Shown here in pieces: positions 52,994 to 60,280 of a stretch of DNA of 60,280 nucleotides. The translations under genes and the position numbers were made by a program. The first letter of the stretch is position 1. Every line of letters starts with the position of its first letter. Under the pieces are notes generated by a model. The model ran no database searches. It saw only the letters and a program-made list of their open reading frames with translations, and was not told the origin of the DNA. Source of the DNA: CALGDE01 sp964655355 (lineage in GTDB: Bacteria; Cyanobacteriota; Cyanobacteriia; CACIAM-69d); the NCBI GenBank assembly GCA_964655355.1, contig CAZZMD010000023.1:1-60280 (forward strand), read 5' to 3'.

Positions 52994-53072
52994 AAGCAGG
53001 AATTAGAAGCCCCGTGTCGAAGAGATTTCGAGGGATGACCGAGCTTATTGTCGGGGCTATGCTCCTCAGCGG

Positions 53073-54032
53073 CTATGCCTCTTGGCCGGCGTGGTAGGAG
53101 CTGCGGACCAGGGGACCGGAGCGTACATGGCTAAAGCCCATTTCCCGAGCGATCGCCCCCAATTCATCAAATTCTGCGGGGGTCCAATATTTTTGGACCG
53201 GCAGATGGGCGAGGGAGGGCTGCATATATTGCCCCAGGGTGAGGCGATCGCACCCGACCGCCCGTAAATCCTGGAGGGTTTCGATAATTTCCGCCTCCGT
53301 CTCCCCATGCCCCAACATCACGCCCGACTTGGTGGGAATGGTGGGATCCAGGGCTTTTACTGTCTCCAATACCCCGAGCGATCGCCCATAGGTTGCCCCC
53401 CGTCGCACCGGCTTCTGTAACCGGCGCACCGTTTCCACATTGTGATTAAAACAAGCCGGTTTCGCGGCCACCACCTGGGCAATGCGATCGCGCTGTTTCC
53501 GGGCCGCATTAACCCCGCCCCAAAAATCCGGCGTTAGGACTTCCACTTGGGTGTCCGGTAACCGCTGGCGAATGGCGGCGATCGTCGCCACAAATTGTCC
53601 CGCGCCCCCATCGGGCAAATCATCCCGCGCCACCGCCGTCAGCACCACATACCGCAACCCCAGCAACGCCACCGATTCCGCTACCTTCTCCGGCTCATCG
53701 GGATCGACCGGTAATGCCCGCCCTTTTTCCACCTGGCAAAAGCCGCAGGCCCGCGTACAGACGGGGCCCATCAACAGAAACGTAGCGGTTTGATTGCTAT
53801 AACACTCCGCCCGGTTGGGACAGCGTCCTTCTTCGCAGATGGTGTGAATCTGCCGGGCCTTAATAATCTGCTGCACCTTGGAGACTTGGCTGGCGCGACC
53901 AATCGGCCGTTTCAGCCAAGGAGGAAGGGGCAATATCGACGGGGCGGCCGGGGCGATCACCGGTTGCTGTTGAGACTGCTCTCCGGTGTCTCCTGGCTCA
54001 TTTGCGATCGTGGCATTAACCTGAGTCATCAC
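53073..54032 (-). CDS. lipA: lipoyl synthase
   Basis: A radical-SAM enzyme that inserts two sulfurs into octanoyl chains to give lipoyl groups on dehydrogenase E2 and GcvH proteins. 319 aa. The auxiliary cluster motif CX4CX5C is C66, C71, C77 (CEEGRCPNRAEC), and the radical-SAM CX3CX2C is C92, C96, C99 (CTRACGFC). The C-terminal RSSYHAG motif is present. Both clusters are intact. The first 40 residues are a variable tail. The alternative copy lipA in cyanobacteria is common, so there may be another elsewhere. Confidence 0.96.
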   Translation of the reverse strand: MMTQVNATIANEPGDTGEQSQQQPVIAPAAPSILPLPPWLKRPIGRASQVSKVQQIIKARQIHTICEEGRCPNRAECYSNQTATFLLMGPVCTRACGFCQVEKGRALPVDPDEPEKVAESVALLGLRYVVLTAVARDDLPDGGAGQFVATIAAIRQRLPDTQVEVLTPDFWGGVNAARKQRDRIAQVVAAKPACFNHNVETVRRLQKPVRRGATYGRSLGVLETVKALDPTIPTKSGVMLGHGETEAEIIETLQDLRAVGCDRLTLGQYMQPSLAHLPVQKYWTPAEFDELGAIAREMGFSHVRSGPLVRSSYHAGQEA

Positions 54033-54336
54033 TCCCCATCCAACCGTTACAAAAGGCTAAAACCCACCCTTTTCCATGTCCGGCCCAGTCCCGGCGATCG
54101 CCCCCATTCATCCGTTTCGACCCCCCTCAACAGATGCCCCTTGATACAAAGAACTTCGAAAATGGGGAAGACCCGTCAGTGCCGTAATCCTCGCTGACTG
54201 AATCGCCTCCCCGGAATGGGCAGACACCTTGCATTAGAATATGTTAGGACAGTCTGCAACGGCAAAACCGCCGCCCGGCGGTCTATGCCTTGATTTTCCC
54301 CATTCAGTCGACCTTGCAACCACTCGGGAGTTAGTC

Positions 54337-54891
54337 GTGGCAACGCACAAGATTCTGGTGATTGATGACAGCCGAGTCATCCGGATGCGGGTCCGAGAAA
54401 TGTTGCCGGTGGGAAATTTTGAAGTCATCGAAGCCAAGGACGGCTTAGAAGGACTTAACTTTATCCAGCAGGAAAACCCCAACCTGATCATGCTGGACTT
54501 TTTGCTGCCCAAGATGAGCGGGTGGGAAGTTTTCCAGCAGATCCAGGCTTCTCCGCACCTTCAGACCATTCCTCTGCTATTGATGTCTGGGCGGAAGGAA
54601 GAAGTCACGGAGAAAATCCCCGAGCCCTTTGAGCATTTTGCGTTCATCGAAAAACCCTTCGAGAAGAAGGAGTTGGTGGAGTCCATCAAGGAAGCCATGC
54701 GTAAGGCTCCTCGACGCCCCACCACGGTCACGGGACCGGTGGCAACGGCCGGGGCAGCCGGAGGCGGGGGAGCTTCGTCCGCGGAAGTGGAAGCTTTGAC
54801 CAAGAAAGTGGCCAGCCTCCAGAAGGAAGTGGATGCCCTGAAAAAGCAGATGGGGCAGTTGGTGGGCTTTATCAAACAGCGGTTGTCCTAG
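54337..54891 (+). CDS. response regulator with C-terminal coiled coil
   Basis: 184 aa from a GTG at 54337, chosen because gggag lies 6 bases before it and the family's MATHKILVIDDS follows. REC domain with D10/D11 and phospho-Asp D54 (LIMLDFLLP), LLLMSGR (switch) and FIEKPF (Lys). After about residue 125 comes a Thr/Gly/Ala linker and a coiled coil (SSAEVEALTKKVASLQKEVDALKKQMGQLVGFIKQ) with heptads of L/V. No DNA-binding output. It may assemble into a complex by that coil. It stands between lipA (divergent) and rpsD. Confidence 0.9.
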   Translation: MATHKILVIDDSRVIRMRVREMLPVGNFEVIEAKDGLEGLNFIQQENPNLIMLDFLLPKMSGWEVFQQIQASPHLQTIPLLLMSGRKEEVTEKIPEPFEHFAFIEKPFEKKELVESIKEAMRKAPRRPTTVTGPVATAGAAGGGGASSAEVEALTKKVASLQKEVDALKKQMGQLVGFIKQRLS

Positions 54892-54984
54892 CCCTACGTA
54901 CTGGCTCTATTCCCACATGATGGACGATCCAAATCGGGCCCACAGCTCGACCTATCGAGCTGGAAAAAAGATTGTGTGTCTCCC

Positions 54985-55013
54985 TTGGATCTGGCAAGCA
55001 TTCAGACTATAAT
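54985..55013 (+). promoter_or_regulatory. rpsD: rpsD promoter
   Basis: ttggat (54985-54990), 17-base spacer, tataat (55008-55013). The spacing is ideal and the -10 is consensus. It would leave a leader of about 155 bases before rpsD; several GC-rich hairpins there could serve for S4 autoregulation. Confidence 0.75.
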
Positions 55014-55176
55014 CGAGAGCCTGACAGTACTTTTCGCCGCGGCTGGCAGCTCGCAGGATCCTCTGCTTGTGGGCAAGTGCTTGGCAAACCACGAATGACC
55101 GTGGCTGGATGAGCGATTATCGCTATCCGCCAACGTCACGTCCTTTTTTGTAATTCAGAGATTTAGTTGTTACGTT

Positions 55177-55785
55177 ATGGCTCGATACAGAGGTCCGCGT
55201 CTTCGGGTAGTTCGTCGTTTAGGTGAATTGCCTGGTCTTAGCCGTAAAACCCCCAAGCGGGCATATCCCCCTGGGCAGCACGGTCAAGGTCGCCGCAAGC
55301 GTTCCGAATATGCAATCCGTCTTGAGGAGAAGCAGAAACTACGCTTCAACTACGGTGTGAGCGAGCGCCAGATGTTGCGCTACGTCCGCAAGGCTCGTCG
55401 TTCGTCCGGTTCTACCGGAACGGTCCTGCTGCAGCTTTTGGAGATGCGGTTGGATAATACGGTGTTCCGCATGGGCATCGCTCCCACGATTCCTGCTGCT
55501 CGTCAGTTGGTTAGCCACGGTCATATTTTTGTGAATGACCGTTGTGTTAACGTCGCCAGTTACCAGTGCCGCCCTGGGGATGTGCTCACGGTGCGTCAGC
55601 GGGATGCGTCTCGCAAGTTGGTGGAAGCAAACCTTCAGTTCCCTGGTTTGGCGAATATGCCCAGCCATCTGGAGTTTGATAAGGAGAAGTTGATCGGTAA
55701 GGTCAACGGCGTCATTGAGCGGGAGTGGGTTGCCCTCCAAATCAATGAGCTGCTGGTGATTGAGTATTACTCTCGCCAAGGCTAG
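55177..55785 (+). CDS. rpsD: 30S ribosomal protein S4
   Basis: Binds 16S rRNA early in small-subunit assembly. 202 aa, with the N-terminal MARYRGPRLRVVRRLGELPGL, the KSEYAIRLEEKQKLRFNYGVSERQ region and the S4 RNA-binding domain MRLDNTVFRMGIAPTIPAARQLVSHGHIFVNDRCVNV. The N-terminal zinc cysteines of some bacterial forms are absent, as in other cyanobacteria. It is monocistronic: a strong promoter precedes it and a strong terminator follows. In cyanobacteria rpsD is often separate from the main ribosomal operons. Confidence 0.97.
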   Translation: MARYRGPRLRVVRRLGELPGLSRKTPKRAYPPGQHGQGRRKRSEYAIRLEEKQKLRFNYGVSERQMLRYVRKARRSSGSTGTVLLQLLEMRLDNTVFRMGIAPTIPAARQLVSHGHIFVNDRCVNVASYQCRPGDVLTVRQRDASRKLVEANLQFPGLANMPSHLEFDKEKLIGKVNGVIEREWVALQINELLVIEYYSRQG

Positions 55786-55870
55786 AGTTCGATACTGCTG
55801 GTGTGGGACTGGGGGGCGATCGCCCAGGCCCACACCTAACGGCCCACCGCACAATCGAACAACAAGAGAA

Positions 55871-55910
55871 GGATGGGACCTTTGTCTTTGGACGGGTCCC
55901 ATCCTTTTTT
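55871..55910 (+). terminator. rho-independent terminator of rpsD
   Basis: ggatgggacc (55871-55880) pairs perfectly with ggtcccatcc (55895-55904), 14-base loop, then tttttt. It lies 86 bases after the rpsD stop. Confidence 0.9.
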
Positions 55911-56994
55911 GATGGGGACTGGGGTCCGTATGACCGTCCCCAAGGGGCAACTATTTTTACGCGGGTTTGGAACCTTACACGGATCCGCTGCGTCTAGGGA
56001 GGTAACAAAACGTAAATTTCGGGACTGACGACGGATAGAGCGCCCGAAACTGCGTCATGGCCTGGGGCTGACTGCTTTTGACATGCCGGACAAGTGACTC
56101 TCGCGTGATGGATCTCGGCAGGGGGATCCCACCTCAATAATTCCCCTCGAGAAACAGTATTATTGCTGCTTCAAATACTAACTATTTTGTTTCCTTCCAA
56201 GGAAAAACAAAGCATAAAAATGAATTGAAGAGATCTATGATTTCCTTCAAAACTGATAGAAACTAAATGCTGCAAGTTTGTCGGGAGCGGGAGGAACGTC
56301 GTCTCTCGGACCTGGGCGAACCTTGAGTGCTCAGCGCTCGTGCCCTGGTTTGCCGTCGTGCCCTGGCTGCTCTCTTGACCCTTGAGACGGCCCCTATCCG
56401 CCTGATGTTCCCTCCGGATACCTTTTCCCATAGATGATCTGGGGGGCGGTTTTTGGGGTGGTCGCGATCGCGCCTCCTTCAAGGGCGATCGCCCCCTGGT
56501 GCAGCACTGCCCGGAAGCTATCCTCATCCCTGGCGGATTGGGTGCTGATAATTTTTTGGAGCCTCTCCTGAACCCGACCCTCCTCACCCGTTTAGGGATT
56601 AAGGGGACGGTATTCGGCGATCGCGATCGCTTGAAACTCAGGCTCAGCCGCCTTCAGTATGGGGCGATCGCGCTGAATCTCCTGTGTCACCGGATTATTG
56701 AAGGATCTGATCTTTGCATCGGGGGAGATGGATGATCAGAACAAAACGCCACTAACTTCTCAACTTTAAAAATTGCAAACCCGTGGAACTTCTAACCCAA
56801 AGAAATTTAGGCAAAAAATAATTCACCCTCCGGATTATTTCCAAAGCTAAGGAAAGGCTAGTTAAGCAATTCCAAGCACAACGTTTCCATTGTGGTATTC
56901 GTCTCTTCCCAATCTTGGGGTTGCGCTACTGTTCGGTCCTTCAATCCTTGAATGACCTGTCAACACTCACTAGTCAAACTCAGTGGAGGAGTAA
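55911..56994. other. long non-coding or decayed region
   Basis: 1,084 bases with no convincing intact gene. The part 56,394-56,740 holds a decayed reading frame on the reverse strand (listed separately). 56,740-56,994 is AT-rich and leads into the RTX gene, so its promoter is probably here. The rest shows no repeat, tRNA or known RNA. Confidence 0.45.
56394..56740 (-). pseudogene. possible gene remnant with an internal stop
   Basis: A frame on the reverse strand reads without interruption from about 56,740 to 56,595, meets TAA at 56,594-56,592, then stays open to TAG at 56,396-56,394. The two parts (ILKAAEPEFQAIAIAEYRP and VQERLQKIISTQSARDEDSF) have a protein-like composition on either side of the stop. 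No start codon other than a GTG at 56,690 is seen. HIP1 sites make frames look protein-like, so this could be chance. Confidence 0.25.
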
Positions 56995-59154
56995 ATGGCT
57001 ATCATCAATGGCACTAGTTTTCCCGATGTTGTCCCCGCTACCGACTCTGTAGCCGCTCTACAGGAGCTGGCTGGAGACGATATCATTACCCTGCTAGACG
57101 GGAATGATATCGCCCGTGGTGCAGACGGCGATGATTTGATCTCCGGTGGTCCTGATAATGATCGCCTCTTCGGCAACCAAGGCCGAGACACCCTACGAGG
57201 GGATGACGGCGACGATCAGCTACACGGCGGACGAGGGGCTGACACCCTAGAGGGGTCGGTCGGCAACGATATTTTGTACGGCAACCGTGGCGCCGACTTT
57301 TTGGAAGGGGGCGAGGGCGACGACAGCCTCCTCGGCGGTAAGGATTCGGATACCCTCTACGGTGGGGCTGGCGACGATATCCTCGCTGGTGACCTGGGGG
57401 CTGACGTTCTGCGGGGTGGCTTAGGTAACGATACCTTTGTTATTGGTCGCCGGAATGATGTCTTCGCAGCGCAAACGGGCGCAATTTCTACCGGTGGGGC
57501 AACCATCGCCGAAGCCGACATTATTGAAGACTTCAACCTGTTTGGTCAGGATCAGATTCAATTGCTGGGTCTGTCTCGCACCGACTTGAACATTACCGAT
57601 GGTTCTGGCACCACCGCTAATGACGCCATCATTCAAGATGGTGGCACGGGTCAGGTGCTGGCGGTTGTGCGGGGCGTTTCCGCTAACACGTTGCTGAATA
57701 CCCCGGGGCTCTTCGTTGAGACCACCCCCCAAACCGGTATTACGCCGCCCCAAGGGAACTTGGAATTCTCCTCGTCCTCCTTCATCGGAACGGAAGGCGG
57801 CACGGCGACCATTACCATTGAGCGCGACATCAATACCGCTGCCGGTGCGGTGTCGGTGGATGTGGACGTGTTGGGTGGCACGGCGACCGCTGGGGCAGAC
57901 TACACGCCGTTTAACCAGACGGTTAATTTTGCTCCGGGTCAGGTGTCCGCTAGCTTTGACGTGTCTTTGCTGGCTGATGATGTCGTAGATACGGGAGACA
58001 CCATTCGCGTGCTGTTGTCCCGCCCCACTGGCGGTGCAGCCCTGGGTGCCCAAGACGATACCACCATCACCATCCTGGATCCGGGGGCGATCGGTGGTGG
58101 TGGCGGTACCGGCACTTCCACCTTTGCGTTCAGCGGTGCCACCTTCACCGCAACCGAAGGCAGCGCCACTGTCCAAGCGGCGATCACTGTTACCCGTACG
58201 GGCGACACCACCAGCGCCGGTTCTGTTTCCTTCGCTACCAGCGACGGTACCGCAACGGCGGGGGCTGACTACACCGCGGTTACCCAAACGGTTAACTTTG
58301 CCGCCGGTGAAACCTCTCAAACCGTTAACGTCCCTGTGTTGACTGACGCGGTTACTGAGAGCACCGAAACGGTGAACTTGACGCTGACCAGTCCGACCGG
58401 AGGAACTTTGGGCACTCAGGCCACTGCTGTACTGAATATCCAAGATATTTCCACCGCAACAACCCCACCGGGTAGCACCGCCAATGGCGCCACGTTGCAA
58501 TTCGATGATGCTGCCAATGCGATTACCGTTGACAACTCCTTAGCTGGGTTGTTCCCGGATGGCATTAATGGCGGTGGCGGGGACGATCAATTTACGGTTC
58601 CTGCTGCGCTTACGGTTCCTGCCACCTTGAATGGTGAAGCCGGAAGTGACATATTCGATGCGTCTCTTGCGACTGTCGGTGTCACCCTCAACGGTGGCGA
58701 TGGCGCTGACCAAATCACTGGTGGTACCGCAAATGACACGATCCGTGGCGGTGCTGGCAACGATGCGATTAATACGGCTGCTACGGCTGCGGGTGGAGCC
58801 AACACCATTGTTGGTGGTGCAGGGCAGGATAACATCACTTTGTCCGCTGCCGCTGGAGTCGATACGATTGCTTTCCAAGCGAGTGATCTTGTTCCTACCG
58901 CCGCTGGAGCTGACGTGATCACGGCATTTGCTGTCGCCAATGACCTGATTGGGTTGGGGCCTGATCTCGCTTCCTTGGCGGTCACGGCGGAGGCTATTGA
59001 TACCAACGCTAGCGGCGCCGTAGATAGCCTAGCGTTGTCTGTCACCCCCGCTAGCGGAACACCACAATTCTTAGCTGTACTGGCTGGTGTGACGGATCCT
59101 ACGACCTTTACCGCGGCAAATGTGGTGAACGTTAGTGCAGATGTCTTTGGCTAA
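56995..59154 (+). CDS. RTX calcium-binding protein with two Calx-beta domains
   Basis: 719 residues, acidic, secreted by inference via type I (no N-terminal signal). Order: RTX nonapeptides 27-150 (about 13 GGxGxD-type units), linker with DIIEDFNLFGQDQIQLLG, Calx-beta 1 (255-362, with TEGGTATITIERD and ATAGADYTPFNQTVNFAPGQ), Gly hinge, Calx-beta 2 (376-486, with ATEGSATVQAAITVTR and ADYTAVTQTVNFAAGE), a second degenerate RTX block (520-615) and a C-terminal strand-rich tail. Calcium would stabilise it. A very good SD (ggaggag) precedes the ATG. A strong terminator follows. Role in surface, motility or adhesion is likely. Confidence 0.92.
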   Translation: MAIINGTSFPDVVPATDSVAALQELAGDDIITLLDGNDIARGADGDDLISGGPDNDRLFGNQGRDTLRGDDGDDQLHGGRGADTLEGSVGNDILYGNRGADFLEGGEGDDSLLGGKDSDTLYGGAGDDILAGDLGADVLRGGLGNDTFVIGRRNDVFAAQTGAISTGGATIAEADIIEDFNLFGQDQIQLLGLSRTDLNITDGSGTTANDAIIQDGGTGQVLAVVRGVSANTLLNTPGLFVETTPQTGITPPQGNLEFSSSSFIGTEGGTATITIERDINTAAGAVSVDVDVLGGTATAGADYTPFNQTVNFAPGQVSASFDVSLLADDVVDTGDTIRVLLSRPTGGAALGAQDDTTITILDPGAIGGGGGTGTSTFAFSGATFTATEGSATVQAAITVTRTGDTTSAGSVSFATSDGTATAGADYTAVTQTVNFAAGETSQTVNVPVLTDAVTESTETVNLTLTSPTGGTLGTQATAVLNIQDISTATTPPGSTANGATLQFDDAANAITVDNSLAGLFPDGINGGGGDDQFTVPAALTVPATLNGEAGSDIFDASLATVGVTLNGGDGADQITGGTANDTIRGGAGNDAINTAATAAGGANTIVGGAGQDNITLSAAAGVDTIAFQASDLVPTAAGADVITAFAVANDLIGLGPDLASLAVTAEAIDTNASGAVDSLALSVTPASGTPQFLAVLAGVTDPTTFTAANVVNVSADVFG

Positions 59155-59196
59155 GGCTTAGTCACTCGGGAGATTCTCGAATGCGTCCAAAAATAG

Positions 59197-59222
59197 GGGG
59201 GAGGTCTTCTCCCCTTTTTTTA
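59197..59222 (+). terminator. rho-independent terminator of the RTX gene
   Basis: ggggag (59198-59203) pairs with ctcccc (59209-59214), 5-base loop, followed by eight T's. It lies 44 bases after the stop. Confidence 0.85.
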
Positions 59223-59249
59223 ATGCGCTTTTTTTTGATGCGCTGGACC

Positions 59250-60095
59250 TTACAGTATCCGCATACTGATATCGAGCCAGGGCGATCGCGTGATGGGGGC
59301 ACTGGTGGAAATAAAATCGACCCCGGTTTCTGCCACACCGCGAATGGTCTCTAGCGTAATATTGCCCGACGCTTCAATTTTGACCCGAGGACCTTCTTGG
59401 CGAATCAACGTCACCGCCTCCCGCATCATCGCCGGCGACATATTGTCCAACATAATAATGTCCGCCCCCGCGACCAAAGATTCCTTGACCTGATCCAGCG
59501 ACTCCGTTTCCACCTCAATGGATAACGGATAGGGCACCCGCTCCCGCGCCGCCGCTACGGCCCGAGTGATCCCGCCCGCCGCTGCAATATGGTTATCCTT
59601 CAACATCACTGCATCGTCCAATCCCATGCGATGATTCCGCGCCCCCCCAACGCGCGACGCATATTTTTCCAGCTTCCGTAAACCGGGCGTTGTTTTCCGT
59701 GTATCGACCAATTGAGCCGGTAAATCGGCGATCGCATCCGTATATTGCCGCGCCAGGGTAGCGATCCCACTCAGTTTCATCACCAAATTCAACGCCGTCC
59801 GCTCCCCCGTCAACAACGCCGGCATGGATCCCGACCCCGTTGCAATCACCTGACCCGGTTCGCAGCGATCGCCCTCTCCGACCTCGCAGGTCCATAGAGC
59901 TTGGGGATCGATCAACTGAAAAACTTGCCCCGCCAATGGAAGACCCGCAACTACGCCCGGCGCTTTTGCAACCCATTGGGTTTTCAATTTCTCTGGGGAT
60001 AACGGGGCGATCGCCTCAACACTCCAATCACCCCGCCCCACATCCTCCGCCAACCAACCCCGTAAATCGTCTCCAATATCCCAAGCATCACTCAT
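59250..60095 (-). CDS. nadC: nicotinate-nucleotide pyrophosphorylase
   Basis: Makes nicotinate mononucleotide from quinolinate and PRPP in de novo NAD synthesis. 281 aa, with EDVGRGDWSVEA, ERTALNLVMKLSGIATL, DTRKTTPGLRKLEKYA (key Arg/Lys/Thr), GGARNHRMGLDDAVMLKDNHI and EVETESLDQ, then IMLDNMSPAMMREAV and SGNITLETI. All substrate-binding residues are present. Normal length. The terminator of the RTX gene lies in the short convergent gap. Confidence 0.96.
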   Translation of the reverse strand: MSDAWDIGDDLRGWLAEDVGRGDWSVEAIAPLSPEKLKTQWVAKAPGVVAGLPLAGQVFQLIDPQALWTCEVGEGDRCEPGQVIATGSGSMPALLTGERTALNLVMKLSGIATLARQYTDAIADLPAQLVDTRKTTPGLRKLEKYASRVGGARNHRMGLDDAVMLKDNHIAAAGGITRAVAAARERVPYPLSIEVETESLDQVKESLVAGADIIMLDNMSPAMMREAVTLIRQEGPRVKIEASGNITLETIRGVAETGVDFISTSAPITRSPWLDISMRIL

Positions 60096-60232
60096 CCACC
60101 CAAGCTCCGTGCGATCAACCCCCCCAGGCTAAAACACGAAGAAACTCGCGGAACAGAGAAAACCCAAAACCCTTACCCTATCTAGGCTTCAGGCATTCTC
60201 CACCCCACTCCAAAAAATATTCAGTAAAAGTA

Positions 60233-60261
60233 TTGACAACCCTGTCTGGTGTCCCTATATT
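60233..60261 (+). promoter_or_regulatory. consensus sigma-70 promoter firing out of the window
   Basis: ttgaca (60233-60238), 17-base spacer, tatatt (60256-60261). The -35 is perfect and the -10 differs in one place from TATAAT. The window ends 19 bases later, so the gene it drives is not seen. Transcription is divergent from nadC. Confidence 0.75.
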
Positions 60262-60280
60262 AGTAAAGCGCTGAGGGACA

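Noticed and set aside
56171..56587. 138-aa reverse-strand frame MRRVGFRRGSKKL...
   Set aside because: Very basic, no ribosome binding site, and composed largely of HIP1-related codons; the sister frame listed as a remnant is more protein-like.
57421..58500. 359-aa reverse-strand frame in the RTX gene
   Set aside because: It is the mirror of the Calx-beta/RTX repeats, whose biased codons keep other frames open. The forward protein has clear domains and a strong ribosome binding site.

Overview
The window is chromosomal DNA of a cyanobacterium. The palindrome GCGATCGC (HIP1) is scattered through almost every GC-rich gene. Many genes belong to families found mainly in cyanobacteria: DUF2808, DUF1400, DUF4347 adhesin-like proteins, PatA-type response regulators, ndhD of photosynthetic NDH-1, Uma2 and EAD1. 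A run of 41 Ns inside acnB shows that this is draft assembly. The genus cannot be read from the sequence alone.

Layout. 1-13.4 kb is mostly housekeeping: a partial TPR protein, a VanY-type carboxypeptidase, a phosphoribosyltransferase, mutS, a GT2-GtrA glycosyltransferase, a DUF2808 protein, an ArsR regulator, ndhD, and the abutting pair tmk-holB. 13.5-18 kb is accessory: a large DUF4347/beta-helix/RTX surface protein split by an apparent frameshift, and a compact three-gene cluster ending in a GIY-YIG nuclease. 18-33 kb holds a HemY-type protoporphyrinogen oxidase, a TolB-like lipoprotein, an MBL-fold hydrolase with a Rieske oxygenase, a GST/TetR pair with matching operators in its shared promoter region, lrgAB, a bicupin protein, a secreted beta/gamma-crystallin, sugar and glycan genes, and a FetB-like permease with an unusual insert. 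33-42 kb holds a sensor histidine kinase, acnB, an AT-rich gene for a membrane-anchored EAD1 protein followed by a Uma2 nuclease, a peroxiredoxin-like protein, a free-standing DUF1400 protein and a LysM protein with a dead LytM domain.

42-44.2 kb is the most informative non-coding region. dnaN is followed by an AT-rich stretch and nine TTTTCCACA-type DnaA boxes, so this is very probably the chromosome origin. 44-60 kb holds a polytopic membrane protein, an MnmC-like methyltransferase, a CheW/PatA/PilH signalling set, tpiA, a UGT-like glycosyltransferase, lipA, a response regulator with a C-terminal coiled coil, rpsD with a clear promoter and terminator, a Calx-beta/RTX secreted protein, and nadC. 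A consensus sigma-70 promoter at the right edge fires out of the window.

No CRISPR array, rRNA, tRNA, insertion sequence or prophage was found by eye. The best candidates for something undescribed are the GIY-YIG three-gene cluster, whose middle protein carries an EF-hand-like loop, and the membrane-anchored EAD1 plus Uma2 pair. The GST/TetR operators, the FetB variant and the oriC are sharper observations about known families.
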